Part shown: positions 42,007-50,890 of the stretch, in pieces
Numbering within the stretch: position 1 is the first letter of the stretch
Layout: every line of letters begins with the position of its first letter
Assembly (NCBI GenBank): GCA_002483105.1
Contig: DLHG01000015.1
Location: 1-64,000, forward strand
DNA from: Bacteroidetes bacterium UBA7674
GTDB taxonomy: Bacteria > Bacteroidota > Bacteroidia > Chitinophagales > Chitinophagaceae
Length of the DNA stretch: 64,000 nucleotides
Direction of reading: 5' to 3'
Made by a program: the position numbers and the translations under genes
Notes under the pieces: generated by a model
Database searches by the model: none
What the model was told of the DNA's origin: nothing
The model's input: only the letters and a program-made list of their open reading frames with translations

Positions 42007-42780
42007 ATGAAAAAATTAATTACCACTGCGCTTCTCGCAGCTGCTACAAGCGTAGCACTTGCTCAAACTACAGCTACCAATTGGACTGCAACTGATTGCA
42101 ACAGTACGAGCCACACACTCTTTAATGAGCTTGATAACGGAAAAGTAATCGTCTTTGTATGGGTGATGCCATGTGGCTCATGCGTTGCCGCTTCTACAAC
42201 TGCATACAATGTGGTACAAAGTTTCGCCACATCAAATCCCGGACAAGTACTCTTTTATTTAGCTGACGATCTTGGTGACGCAAATTGTGCAGCCCTCACT
42301 AACTGGATAAACAGCAATAGCATCGGCAATACTGCAAACATGACCATCTTTGGCAACTCCGGAAATGTCATTAACGAGGCTGATTTCGGCGGTACAGGTA
42401 TGCCACACGTTATTGTTATGGGGGGAACAAACCACCAAATTTTCTTCAACAAGAAAAATAGCCAGGCGAATGACCAAGCAGGTATTACTACTGCTATTAA
42501 CTCAGCTCTTCAGGCACTGAGCATAAATAACGTTAACAGCCAAATCGAATTCTCAGTATCACCGAATCCTGTATCTGAAAATTTTGCAGTGTCGTACACG
42601 AAGGCTATCAAGAAAATAACTGTAACTGCGGTGAACGGTCAGATAGTTAAGGAAGAGACGTTTGCTACCGGCAAAAAGAACCCGACGGTTGACATGTCTG
42701 AAACCGCAAGCGGAGTGTACATAATAAAAATCACTGACATAGACGACAAGACAGGTATTCAAAAAGTCATAAAGGAATAA
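42007..42780 (+). CDS. T9SS-sorted thioredoxin-like protein with CxxC
   Basis: 257 residues from the ATG at 42007; the frame is open to 41962 but the signal peptide MKKLITTALLAAATSVALAQ defines the start. A thioredoxin-like domain (about 25-165) has VWVMPCGSCVAA, a redox CGSC motif, and TGMPHVIVMGG, the cis-Pro loop. The C-terminal sorting domain (VSPNPVSENFAVSY, ASGVYIIKI) directs surface export by T9SS. Between a His/Cys metal protein and a di-heme peroxidase, a role in redox handling of copper or copper-damaged thiols is plausible. It is 2 bp from the next gene. Confidence 0.85.
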   Translation: MKKLITTALLAAATSVALAQTTATNWTATDCNSTSHTLFNELDNGKVIVFVWVMPCGSCVAASTTAYNVVQSFATSNPGQVLFYLADDLGDANCAALTNWINSNSIGNTANMTIFGNSGNVINEADFGGTGMPHVIVMGGTNHQIFFNKKNSQANDQAGITTAINSALQALSINNVNSQIEFSVSPNPVSENFAVSYTKAIKKITVTAVNGQIVKEETFATGKKNPTVDMSETASGVYIIKITDIDDKTGIQKVIKE

Positions 42781-42782
42781 CG

Positions 42783-43865
42783 ATGAAAAAAACACTCATA
42801 CTGGTTGGATTAGCTACGATATTCGTAGCTATCCATGCCTGTAGAAAAGAGAATCCGGCCCCACCACCAGACCCGTTGGTGTATGATCCGACATATATCT
42901 CGGTGGAGTATCCTGCATATGTGAAAGCATACATAGGCGACATGCAACATCCCTCGGACAATCTACTTACGGAACAGGGAGTCGCATTAGGGCGAAAATT
43001 ATTCTACGAAAAAATGCTCAGCAATACACAAACTATAAGCTGTGCATCTTGCCATAAACAAGAAAATGCATTTGACGATCCGCGTCCATTTAGTGAAGGA
43101 ACGAATGGAACCTTCGGTGACCGCAATGCGATGGCTATCGTGAACCTTGGTTTTGAGAACCGTTTCTTTTGGGATGGAAGACGAAATACACTTGAAGGGC
43201 AGGCCCATGACCCGGTAACCAATCCGATCGAAATGGCAAACACCTGGCCTGAGGTAGTGTCCCGCTTACAGAATAGCCCGGCTTACCCTGACTTATTCTT
43301 CCTGGCATTTGGCACACGCACCATAGACAGCAACCTTGTGGTCAAAGCCATCGCTCAGTTTGAGCGCACATTAGTATCATTCAACAGCAAGTTCGACACG
43401 TATTACCATAAAGGTGACACGACAGTATTCACACAACAAGAGAAAAATGGCTTCGAGATTTTTATCGGCAAAGGGATGTGCAATAACTGCCATGCAATGA
43501 ATTCACTGCTGACAGACAGAGATTTCAGAAATAACGGGCTTGATGTGAACCCTGCAGACGATGGATTGCAGAAATTTACCGGCAACGCATCTGACCGCGG
43601 CAAATTCAAGGTGCCGACACTTCGTAATATCGAAGCAAGCGCTCCGTACATGCATGACAGTCGCTTTGCAACTTTGGAAGAGGTTGTGAACTTTTATAGC
43701 TCAGGCGTTATACAAAGTAGCCCAAATCTTGACGTACATATGCCAGACTTTGGTTCAGGGCTGAATTTGACTAATCAGGAAAAAGCAGACCTCATTGCGT
43801 TCCTTAAAACACTCACAGACAACGAATTTTTAACTAATCCTAAATTTAGTGCCCCCAACAACTAG
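42783..43865 (+). CDS. Di-heme cytochrome c peroxidase (CCP/MauG family) lipoprotein
   Basis: 360 residues. A lipoprotein signal ends at AIHAC (Cys20). There are two c-heme sites: CASCH (87-91) and CNNCH (233-237). FWDGRRNTLEGQ and the C-terminal MHDSRFATLEEVVNFYSSG are CCP hallmarks, the latter with the Met ligand region. It reduces hydrogen peroxide in the periplasm using electrons from small cytochromes, or oxidises a partner as MauG does. Its place inside a copper locus suggests protection from copper-driven peroxide chemistry. The regulator gene starts 7 bp downstream. Confidence 0.93.
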   Translation: MKKTLILVGLATIFVAIHACRKENPAPPPDPLVYDPTYISVEYPAYVKAYIGDMQHPSDNLLTEQGVALGRKLFYEKMLSNTQTISCASCHKQENAFDDPRPFSEGTNGTFGDRNAMAIVNLGFENRFFWDGRRNTLEGQAHDPVTNPIEMANTWPEVVSRLQNSPAYPDLFFLAFGTRTIDSNLVVKAIAQFERTLVSFNSKFDTYYHKGDTTVFTQQEKNGFEIFIGKGMCNNCHAMNSLLTDRDFRNNGLDVNPADDGLQKFTGNASDRGKFKVPTLRNIEASAPYMHDSRFATLEEVVNFYSSGVIQSSPNLDVHMPDFGSGLNLTNQEKADLIAFLKTLTDNEFLTNPKFSAPNN

Positions 43866-43872
43866 AACCACA

Positions 43873-44436
43873 ATGACTCTGTACGTAAAAAATATGGTCT
43901 GTGACCGATGCAAACTGGTCATGAAATCCGAGCTTGAAAAACTCGGATTTCATCCCATTGCAATAGAACTTGGCGAAATTACTCTTGCTGAGGAGCTGTC
44001 ACCAGAGGCCCTAGAAAAAATTGCCGAAACTATTGATCCTCTTGGGTTTCAATTGATTGACAATAAACAGAAAAGAATCATTGAAAAAATTAAAAGCACA
44101 GTCATTAATACAATTCATGGTTCTGGAGAGGATAAACGATATAAGTACAGCCAAATACTGTCGGAGGCTTTACATCATGACTACAGCTATCTAAGCAAGT
44201 TATTTTCAGAAGTTGAGGGCACGACTATTGAACAATTCATAATTAAGCAAAAAATAGAAAAGGTAAAAGAGTTGATGGTATATGATGAGTTGAGTTTAAA
44301 TGAAATAGCCAGTAGACTGGGCTATAGCAGTAGTGCTCATCTATCGGCGCAGTTCAAAAAAGTTACCGGGTTGCCACCAAGCCATTTTAAAAATGTTGGT
44401 GCACACCAAAGAAAGTCCTTAGATAAGCTGACGTAG
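43873..44436 (+). CDS. HMA-like domain fused to an AraC-type regulator
   Basis: 187 residues from the ATG at 43873; the frame extends to a GTG at 43849 inside the peroxidase gene, which is unlikely. The N-terminal about 75 residues form a small ferredoxin-like metal-sensing module (YVKNMVCDRCKLVMKSEL, a CxxC copper site like HMA). The C-terminal AraC helix-turn-helix pair (about 95-185) includes LSNEIASRLGYSSSAHLSA-like spelling and FKKVTGLPPSHF. It is therefore a likely copper-sensing activator of this locus. The copA gene follows after 84 bp. Confidence 0.88.
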   Translation: MTLYVKNMVCDRCKLVMKSELEKLGFHPIAIELGEITLAEELSPEALEKIAETIDPLGFQLIDNKQKRIIEKIKSTVINTIHGSGEDKRYKYSQILSEALHHDYSYLSKLFSEVEGTTIEQFIIKQKIEKVKELMVYDELSLNEIASRLGYSSSAHLSAQFKKVTGLPPSHFKNVGAHQRKSLDKLT

Positions 44437-44520
44437 GAGAAGTTATATAATTCTTTTCCTGAATAGTATAACAGTACTGACGGAAATGGTGCGGAACTTT
44501 GCAGTAGAAATACACCAATT

Positions 44521-46941
44521 ATGGGAACTATCGAAACAAAGGAATATAGTTTACCGATCTCCGGCATGGATAGTGAGCATTGCGCGCTTATTATAGACAA
44601 GGGATTGAAGGGAGTACCAGGCATCACCACGCATAAGGTAGAGCTTAACAATCATCGCGCTATTATAAAGACTAACGATAACGACACAGTGTCCAAAGCT
44701 GTGGCTGCCATTCGAGACCTCGGCTATGATGTTGAAACCATAAAGAAGAGCTTTCCAATCACAGGCATGAGCTGCGCATCATGTGCTGTAAGCGTTGAAA
44801 GTATGCTCATGTCTCAGCCTGGGGTAATCAAGGCAACGGTCAATTTTGCTAATGCCACTGCACAAGTGGAGTACATACCTGGTCTTGCCGATCCTCAGGC
44901 CTTCAAGACGGTTATTCAGTCAATAGGCTACGACCTGATTATCGCAGAAGGGGACGACGCACAAGAAACAATCGAAGAACTACACCTTGCCAAGTACAAA
45001 TCACTGAGACTCAGAACTATTCTTGCAATAACTTTCTCACTTCCGGTAGTCGTTATTGGTATGTTTTTCATGAATATGCCCTACGCGAATTACATTATGT
45101 GGATACTTTCCACTCCCGTCATTGCTGTTTTCGGCAGGCAGTTTTTTGTAGGTGCCTGGAAACAGGCCAAGCATCGCTCAGCGAATATGGACACGCTTGT
45201 TGCCCTGAGCACTGGTATTGCGTATATATTCAGTGTCTTTAACACACTCTATCCTCAATTCTGGCATGGCAAAGGACTCCATGCGCATGTGTATTTTGAG
45301 GCCGCTGCGGTAGTAATCGCCTTTATTCTTCTTGGAAAGCTCCTTGAAGAAAAAGCGAAGTCCAATACATCATCTGCCATTAAGAAACTGATCGGTCTTC
45401 AGCCCAAGACTGTAACTATAGTACATCATGGAGGCCACATGATGGAGATACCGATTTCCCAGGTAAAGGTTGGCGATACATTACAAGTAAAGCCGGGAGA
45501 GAAAATACCTGTAGATGGCGTTGTAACGGAAGGTTCGTCATATGTGGATGAAAGCATGATTTCAGGTGAACCAATTCCCGTTCTGAAAGAAAAAGGTATA
45601 AAAGTTTTTACAGGAACAATTAATCAAAAAGGCAGCTTCCTCTTTACCGCTGAAAAAGTCGGCGGTGATACCGTACTCGCTCAAATCATCAAGATGGTAC
45701 AGGAAGCACAGGGAAGTAAGGCTCCAGTACAAAAACTTGTAGACAAAATTTCGGGCATTTTCGTGCCAATTGTAATTGGCATCGCGATACTGAGCTTAAT
45801 TGTATGGATTATCGCAGGCGGTGAAAATGGATTTACGCAGGGACTCCTGTCTCTGGTAACCGTTTTGGTGATTGCCTGTCCGTGTGCGCTCGGTCTTGCA
45901 ACACCGACAGCGATCATGGTAGGTGTTGGAAAAGGCGCTGAGAATGGTATCTTAATTAAAGATGCGGAAAGTCTTGAGACTGCGCACAAAATAACAGCTA
46001 TCATTCTCGACAAGACCGGCACCATTACTGAAGGTCGCCCTGAAGTCACAGATGTTATATGGAAGGCAGGAGCTGCCACAGAGAATTCGGGGATACTCCT
46101 TGCCATCGAGCGACAATCTGAGCACCCACTTGCGGAAGCTGTTGTACGCTACTTACATACTGCCCAGGCGGTAGCTATAGATGCATTTGAAAGTATTACC
46201 GGCAAGGGTGTTACAGCCACATTTGGTGGAATGACATATTTCGTTGGTAGCGCATCTTTTCTAGAAGACCATAACATTGCAATAACCGAAAGGTTACAGC
46301 TTAAGGCCAATATTTGGCTTGGTCAGGCGAACACTGTTATTTGGTTCGCTAGTTCTTCAGAAGCACTTGCTGCAATCTCTATTTCGGACAAAATAAAAGC
46401 AAACTCAACCGAAGCTATTCAAAGGCTCCAGGAAATGGGAATTGAGGTGCATATGCTTACGGGGGATAATGCGCATACCGCAGAGGCAATAGCTCAGATA
46501 GCAGGTATCAAACACTATAAAGCAGAAGCCCTTCCCTCAGATAAAGCAGATTTCATAAAACAACTGCAAGCAAAAGGCCACACGGTGGCAATGGTAGGTG
46601 ATGGTATTAACGACAGTCATGCGCTTGCCCAGGCGGATGTCAGCATTGCCATGGGTAAGGGAACCGATATTGCTATGGATGTAGCTAAGATGACCTTGAT
46701 CTCAAGCGACCTTTTACATATACCTAAAGCGATATCATTATCACGAAAGACAGTACGGCTCATAAAGCAAAACCTATTCTGGGCATTTATCTATAACCTT
46801 ATCGGTATACCAATAGCGGCAGGCATACTCTACCCGGTAAATGGATTTATGCTTAATCCAATGATAGCTGGTGCTGCTATGGCACTTAGTTCAGTGTCTG
46901 TGGTAACCAACAGTTTACGCCTAAAATGGGCCCGGTTGTGA
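44521..46941 (+). CDS. copA: Copper-translocating P-type ATPase
   Basis: 806 residues. Two N-terminal HMA modules: the first (about 10-70) is degenerate, GMDSEHC with Ser in place of the first Cys; the second has an intact GMSCASC (Cys85, Cys88). The membrane metal site CPC is at 453-455 in IACPCALGLATPT, followed by phosphorylation Asp497 in DKTGT, SEHPLAEA and GDGINDSHALAQADVSIAMG. YN in the seventh helix and MALSSVSVV in the eighth complete the PIB-1 copper signature. It exports Cu(I) from the cytoplasm. Its upstream region shares a GACGGAA element and a GAACTTTG box with the HMA chaperone gene. Confidence 0.96.
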   Translation: MGTIETKEYSLPISGMDSEHCALIIDKGLKGVPGITTHKVELNNHRAIIKTNDNDTVSKAVAAIRDLGYDVETIKKSFPITGMSCASCAVSVESMLMSQPGVIKATVNFANATAQVEYIPGLADPQAFKTVIQSIGYDLIIAEGDDAQETIEELHLAKYKSLRLRTILAITFSLPVVVIGMFFMNMPYANYIMWILSTPVIAVFGRQFFVGAWKQAKHRSANMDTLVALSTGIAYIFSVFNTLYPQFWHGKGLHAHVYFEAAAVVIAFILLGKLLEEKAKSNTSSAIKKLIGLQPKTVTIVHHGGHMMEIPISQVKVGDTLQVKPGEKIPVDGVVTEGSSYVDESMISGEPIPVLKEKGIKVFTGTINQKGSFLFTAEKVGGDTVLAQIIKMVQEAQGSKAPVQKLVDKISGIFVPIVIGIAILSLIVWIIAGGENGFTQGLLSLVTVLVIACPCALGLATPTAIMVGVGKGAENGILIKDAESLETAHKITAIILDKTGTITEGRPEVTDVIWKAGAATENSGILLAIERQSEHPLAEAVVRYLHTAQAVAIDAFESITGKGVTATFGGMTYFVGSASFLEDHNIAITERLQLKANIWLGQANTVIWFASSSEALAAISISDKIKANSTEAIQRLQEMGIEVHMLTGDNAHTAEAIAQIAGIKHYKAEALPSDKADFIKQLQAKGHTVAMVGDGINDSHALAQADVSIAMGKGTDIAMDVAKMTLISSDLLHIPKAISLSRKTVRLIKQNLFWAFIYNLIGIPIAAGILYPVNGFMLNPMIAGAAMALSSVSVVTNSLRLKWARL

Positions 46942-47026
46942 CAAAATTTTGTAATTGAAATCCACGATTGCGTAACACCAAAACCACCTAAGCGACGGAA
47001 CTTTGTAAAATAAAAAAGGAATAAAA

Positions 47027-47242
47027 ATGACGACGTTAAAATTTAAGACGAACATTAATTGCGGGGGATGCATCGCCAAAGTTGCCCCTTTCATGAACGA
47101 AAAGAAAGAAGTGGTTCACACCTGGAAAGTTGATACCACTACGCCCGACAGAATTCTAACTGTTGAAACTGAAAAAGCAGCGGAAGACGTCAAGGCGATT
47201 GTTGCCGCTGCCGGTTTTAAAGCTGAAGAACTAGCCGCATGA
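47027..47242 (+). CDS. HMA-domain copper chaperone
   Basis: 71 residues, the size of CopZ/Atx1. The metal site is NINCGGCIAK (Cys12, Cys15) in a beta-alpha-beta-beta-alpha-beta pattern ending GFKAEEL. The Thr/Met position before the first Cys is Asn-Ile-Asn, as in Bacteroidota HMA chaperones. It likely delivers Cu(I) to the CopA ATPase encoded just upstream. It has its own promoter-like GAACTTTG box (46998-47005). Confidence 0.9.
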   Translation: MTTLKFKTNINCGGCIAKVAPFMNEKKEVVHTWKVDTTTPDRILTVETEKAAEDVKAIVAAAGFKAEELAA

Positions 47243-47339
47243 GATGGCTATTAAAGTTGATATGGAAGGTAGGCAGCGTGTTATTTAAGAAGAATTGCTG
47301 CAAATGATGAAGAAAATCTAAACTAAAAATAAAAGAACG

Positions 47340-47933
47340 ATGAAAAAGGTATTAACATTAAGTCTACTCTCCGTATCAATTTTATTCTCTGCTTGCCAGG
47401 GAGGTTCCCAAAAACATTCAGCTGATACAGAAGACACCTCCGAGACGGTTGCTAAGAATGTCAAACAAACGCTAGCAAATGTAGACAGCACTGTCAGTGC
47501 AAAAACTCAGGAAGTATTTGACCACTACATTCATGTAAAAACTGCTCTGGTAAATTCTGACGCTCCTGAAGCACAGAATGGAGCTCGTGCGATACTGTCT
47601 GTGATAGATGGTTTTGACGCTTCTAACCTACCCGCCGATCAAAAGGCCGAATATGACAATTCTATCTCAGGCATCAGGACTAATGCACAAGCAATATCTG
47701 GTGAGAGTAATCTTGAAAAGCAGCGTACAACATTTGCGGAATTGTCTAAACATACTTACAATTTGGTAAAAGCCTTTGGCGCAAACAGGACAATATACAA
47801 TGACCATTGCCCAATGGCGCTCAATGATAAAGGTGCCATGTGGCTGAGTGATGAAGAAGACATTAAAAATCCCTATTTCGGTAAAGAAATGCTGGAATGT
47901 GGCAGCGTAGAAGAAGTCATTAAAGCTAAGTAG
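47340..47933 (+). CDS. DUF3347 lipoprotein (copper locus)
   Basis: 197 residues. The signal ends in the lipobox LFSAC (Cys19). The DUF3347 domain (about 55-195) shows VFDHYIHVKTALVNSDAPEAQ, the conserved CPMALNDKGAMWLS and NPYFGKEMLECG. The CPM and ECG elements are metal-ligand-like, and in Bacteroidota this domain is repeatedly linked to copper and silver efflux (CusB-like proteins carry it). It probably binds copper in the periplasm. It lies between the chaperone and the multicopper oxidase, with 97- and 93-bp gaps lacking obvious genes. Confidence 0.88.
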   Translation: MKKVLTLSLLSVSILFSACQGGSQKHSADTEDTSETVAKNVKQTLANVDSTVSAKTQEVFDHYIHVKTALVNSDAPEAQNGARAILSVIDGFDASNLPADQKAEYDNSISGIRTNAQAISGESNLEKQRTTFAELSKHTYNLVKAFGANRTIYNDHCPMALNDKGAMWLSDEEDIKNPYFGKEMLECGSVEEVIKAK

Positions 47934-48026
47934 ACTGGAAATACTTCCCGCGGGCAGTGGCACTATTATTTAGCCGCATTTGCGGGAGCAAATCAAAAGA
48001 CATTTCAGGACGGAATAACTGAATAC

Positions 48027-50696
48027 ATGATGAGAAGATTGATAGTGGTACTCTTATTGCAGATAGGAAGCATTACGCTTGCAATGGCTCAACATGAGCA
48101 CCATACACCTACGCAAAACAGCAAACAGACCAGCAAGGTTTTGTACACCTGTCCCATGCACCCCGAGGTGCAACAAGCAGGGCCCGGAAAATGTCCTAAA
48201 TGCGGCATGGCACTGGTCAAAAAAACTGTAAAAGCAAAAGCTCCTGTTGCTAAGCCCAAGCCGAAAATGCGGCCAAAGCCCACTGCCAAACCCAAACCAA
48301 CTACTTCAGTTGATACCCATGCTGACCATACAGTTAACGAGCAACCTTCAGAAGATACTCCTGGTGAAGACAAGTATATTCACGCTCATCAACAGGCAGA
48401 ACAAAAAACTGAATCACCCGGCACCATTAAAGCGCCGCCGCGCCGCATAGTACGTTATGACCTCTATGTACGTGATACGATGGTGCCGAAAATCAGCCAT
48501 AAGGGAATGCGACATGCTATTGCTATCAATGGGTCTATCCCGGCACCAACTCTGTTTTTCAATGAAGGGGATACTGCTGAAATTTGGGTACACAATGAAA
48601 TGCACCACGAAACTTCTATTCATTGGCATGGCTTAATTCTACCCAATACGGAAGATGGTGTACCCTATCTCACCACAGCGCCAATTAAGCACCACGGGTC
48701 ACACAAATTTTACTTTCCCATCGTCCAAAGCGGCACCTTCTGGTATCACTCCCACTCAATGAACCAGGAACAAGATGGTATGTATGGTTTATTCATCATT
48801 AACAAACGTGAGGAGCCCGCGTATGAGCAATTGCCCATTCTCTTGAGCGACTGGTCGGATTATCAGGGAGATGAAATTGAACGCAGCCTGCATAACCAAA
48901 CAGATTGGTTTGCTATTAAAAAAGGTTCCGTGCAAAGCTACGGCGAAGCAATCGCTGCCGGACATTTCAAAACGAAGGTGATAAATGAATGGAAACGTAT
49001 GCTTGCAATGGATGTGAGTGACGTGTATTACGACCGATTTTATATCAACGGACAATCTAATAATGAACAACCACAATATAAAGCAGGCGACCAAATACGA
49101 CTGCGAGTAGTCAATGGCAGTTCATCTACCTATTTCTGGCTCACCTGGGCTGGTGGCAAAATGACTGTGCTTGCAAATGATGGCGAAGAAGTTGAGCCGA
49201 CGGAAGTTGACCGCCTGATTGTAGGTGTAGCCGAAACATATGATGTGCTGGTAACCATCCCAGACGATGGCCATAGCTATGAATTTCTTGCAACGGCAGA
49301 GGATCGCACTAAGAGCACCTCTCTATGGCTTGGCAGCGGGATGAAAGTTAAAGCCCCTCATTTGCCAAAGCTCAAATATTTTGAGGGGATGAAAATGATG
49401 AATGCCATGATGAAGATGAATGGCGATATGAAGCCGATGGAAGGCATGCTAATGACCAACCAGATCATGGACATGAATACCGTCATGTATCCGGAAATTA
49501 CCGGCGGTTCGGATGATAAATATAGCAATGTAGTTAGCGGGGCGGATAATACCGAAACAGAAGGCAGCGATAATGAAGCACTGGACACTCACGCCGAACA
49601 CTCGGGTATGAGTCATGGCCAAGACGTAGACGGCAAGTGGCAGGATATGAATAGTGGCCCCGATGGCATAAAGACGCTCAACTATAGCATGCTCAGAGCA
49701 CCGAAAAACACAACGCTCCCTGCATGGCCAACACGCACTATCCATTTTGAACTGACCGGCAATATGAACCGCTACGTATGGTCAATGAATGGTAAAACTG
49801 TGTCTGAAACCGATGTAATCAAAATCCGAAACGGAGAGAATATACGGATGGTGATTACCAATAACACCATGATGCGACACCCAATGCACCTACATGGGCA
49901 CTACTTCCGTGTTCTAAATAGCAATGGAGAATATTCGCCATTGAAAAATGTGCTGGATATCATGCCGATGGAAGTCGACACCATCGAGTTCGCAGCGACA
50001 GCGAGTGGCGACTGGTTCTTCCACTGTCACATCCTGTATCATATGATGAGCGGCATGGGACGGATATTCTCTTATGAGAATTCGCCGCCTAACCCTCAAT
50101 TACCTGATCTCAGATATGCTCGGCGAAAGCTATTTGCGGATGACCGAAAATTTTATTGGAAGGCTAATATTGGATTAGAGACAAATGGTAGTGATGGCGA
50201 AATTCAGCATGCCAATACACGTTGGATTGCTGCGACCGAATGGCGGCTTGGGCTAAATCCTAAAAACGGCTACGAAAGTGAAACCTATATAGGCCGTTAC
50301 TTAGGAACAATGCAATGGTTGCTACCATTTATCGGATTTGACTATCACTACAATAGCAGAGTTAAGAAGCCTGGCAATTCAGGGTATGAAATAGAACGCA
50401 ATCTTTTCGGGCAAGAAAGCAATCAGGCAAATCGTAAAACTATTATAGCAGGTATTCGCTATACGCTGCCGATGCTTATTAACGCAGAAGCACGTATTGA
50501 TGGTTTAGGTAAATTTCGTTTCCAGCTTGAACGTGAAGACATCCCCGTCACAAGCCGGTTGCGACTAAATCTCATGGGAAATACTGACAAGGAATATATG
50601 GTTGGTATCAGGTATGTTCTAGGTAAATACTGGTCACTTTCGACACATTATGATAGTGATATGGGACTCGGCGCAGGAGTGACAATAACGTACTAA
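48027..50696 (+). CDS. Multicopper oxidase with N-terminal metal-binding head and C-terminal PcoB-like domain
   Basis: 889 residues. Signal peptide to about 21. A heavy-metal-binding module YTCPMHPEV...KCPKCGMAL (40-63) is followed by a Lys/Pro linker (70-95). The cupredoxin oxidase (about 140-690) has the copper motifs HWHG (199-202), YHSHS (240-244), HPMHLHGH (about 618-625) and FHCHILYHM (about 664-671). A Met-rich insert (about 453-490, EGMKMMNAMMKMNGDMKPM) resembles the CueO/PcoA Cu(I) region. The last about 190 residues (from YWKANIGLETNG) are beta-strand-rich and resemble the PcoB/CopB copper-resistance barrel. PcoA and PcoB functions therefore seem fused: periplasmic Cu(I) oxidation plus an outer-membrane part. 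Confidence 0.9.
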   Translation: MMRRLIVVLLLQIGSITLAMAQHEHHTPTQNSKQTSKVLYTCPMHPEVQQAGPGKCPKCGMALVKKTVKAKAPVAKPKPKMRPKPTAKPKPTTSVDTHADHTVNEQPSEDTPGEDKYIHAHQQAEQKTESPGTIKAPPRRIVRYDLYVRDTMVPKISHKGMRHAIAINGSIPAPTLFFNEGDTAEIWVHNEMHHETSIHWHGLILPNTEDGVPYLTTAPIKHHGSHKFYFPIVQSGTFWYHSHSMNQEQDGMYGLFIINKREEPAYEQLPILLSDWSDYQGDEIERSLHNQTDWFAIKKGSVQSYGEAIAAGHFKTKVINEWKRMLAMDVSDVYYDRFYINGQSNNEQPQYKAGDQIRLRVVNGSSSTYFWLTWAGGKMTVLANDGEEVEPTEVDRLIVGVAETYDVLVTIPDDGHSYEFLATAEDRTKSTSLWLGSGMKVKAPHLPKLKYFEGMKMMNAMMKMNGDMKPMEGMLMTNQIMDMNTVMYPEITGGSDDKYSNVVSGADNTETEGSDNEALDTHAEHSGMSHGQDVDGKWQDMNSGPDGIKTLNYSMLRAPKNTTLPAWPTRTIHFELTGNMNRYVWSMNGKTVSETDVIKIRNGENIRMVITNNTMMRHPMHLHGHYFRVLNSNGEYSPLKNVLDIMPMEVDTIEFAATASGDWFFHCHILYHMMSGMGRIFSYENSPPNPQLPDLRYARRKLFADDRKFYWKANIGLETNGSDGEIQHANTRWIAATEWRLGLNPKNGYESETYIGRYLGTMQWLLPFIGFDYHYNSRVKKPGNSGYEIERNLFGQESNQANRKTIIAGIRYTLPMLINAEARIDGLGKFRFQLEREDIPVTSRLRLNLMGNTDKEYMVGIRYVLGKYWSLSTHYDSDMGLGAGVTITY

Positions 50697-50732
50697 ACAC
50701 TTTAGGTTCGGGAGAAAATCAAGGCACCAAAA

Positions 50733-50763
50733 AACCTCTGTAAATAATTGATTTACAGAGGTT
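50733..50763 (-). terminator. Strong hairpin terminator, leftward orientation
   Basis: 13-bp perfect stem AACCTCTGTAAAT/ATTTACAGAGGTT with a 5-base loop. The T run (six T) is on the minus-strand side, so it is built to end leftward transcription, as after a tRNA gene, although it can also stop the copper locus from the left. Confidence 0.8.
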
Positions 50764-50774
50764 CTTGCATTTAA

Positions 50775-50796
50775 GCACAGAGAGAGGATTCGAACT
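50775..50796 (-). other. 3' tRNA fragment, candidate attachment site (att)
   Basis: The minus strand reads GTTCGAATCC followed by TCTCTCTGTG: a T-loop with the 3' halves of T-stem and acceptor stem. The 5' half of the T-stem and the rest of the tRNA are absent (the preceding bases do not pair). The leftward terminator stands 12 bp further on, where a tRNA gene's own terminator would be. This is the usual product of integration into the 3' end of a tRNA gene. The tRNA identity cannot be fixed. Confidence 0.6.
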
Positions 50797-50890
50797 AGTC
50801 ATTATAACTGTTTCATATATCCGCATACATTACATTTGGTGTATTACCTATGGATGTACTTTCAGAGGACAATTTTGAAGGTAGCATTAA

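Noticed and set aside
45681..46106. Leftward 141-codon ORF
   Set aside because: Antisense to the conserved core of copA; no independent support.
47244..47321. Tiny ORF between the HMA chaperone and the DUF3347 gene (14 codons, stop, then 10 more codons in frame)
   Set aside because: Too short, with an in-frame stop and no family; could be leader sequence or debris.
50775..50870. Complete tRNA gene on the minus strand
   Set aside because: Only the T-loop and 3' acceptor half are present; the upstream bases form neither the 5' T-stem nor an anticodon arm.
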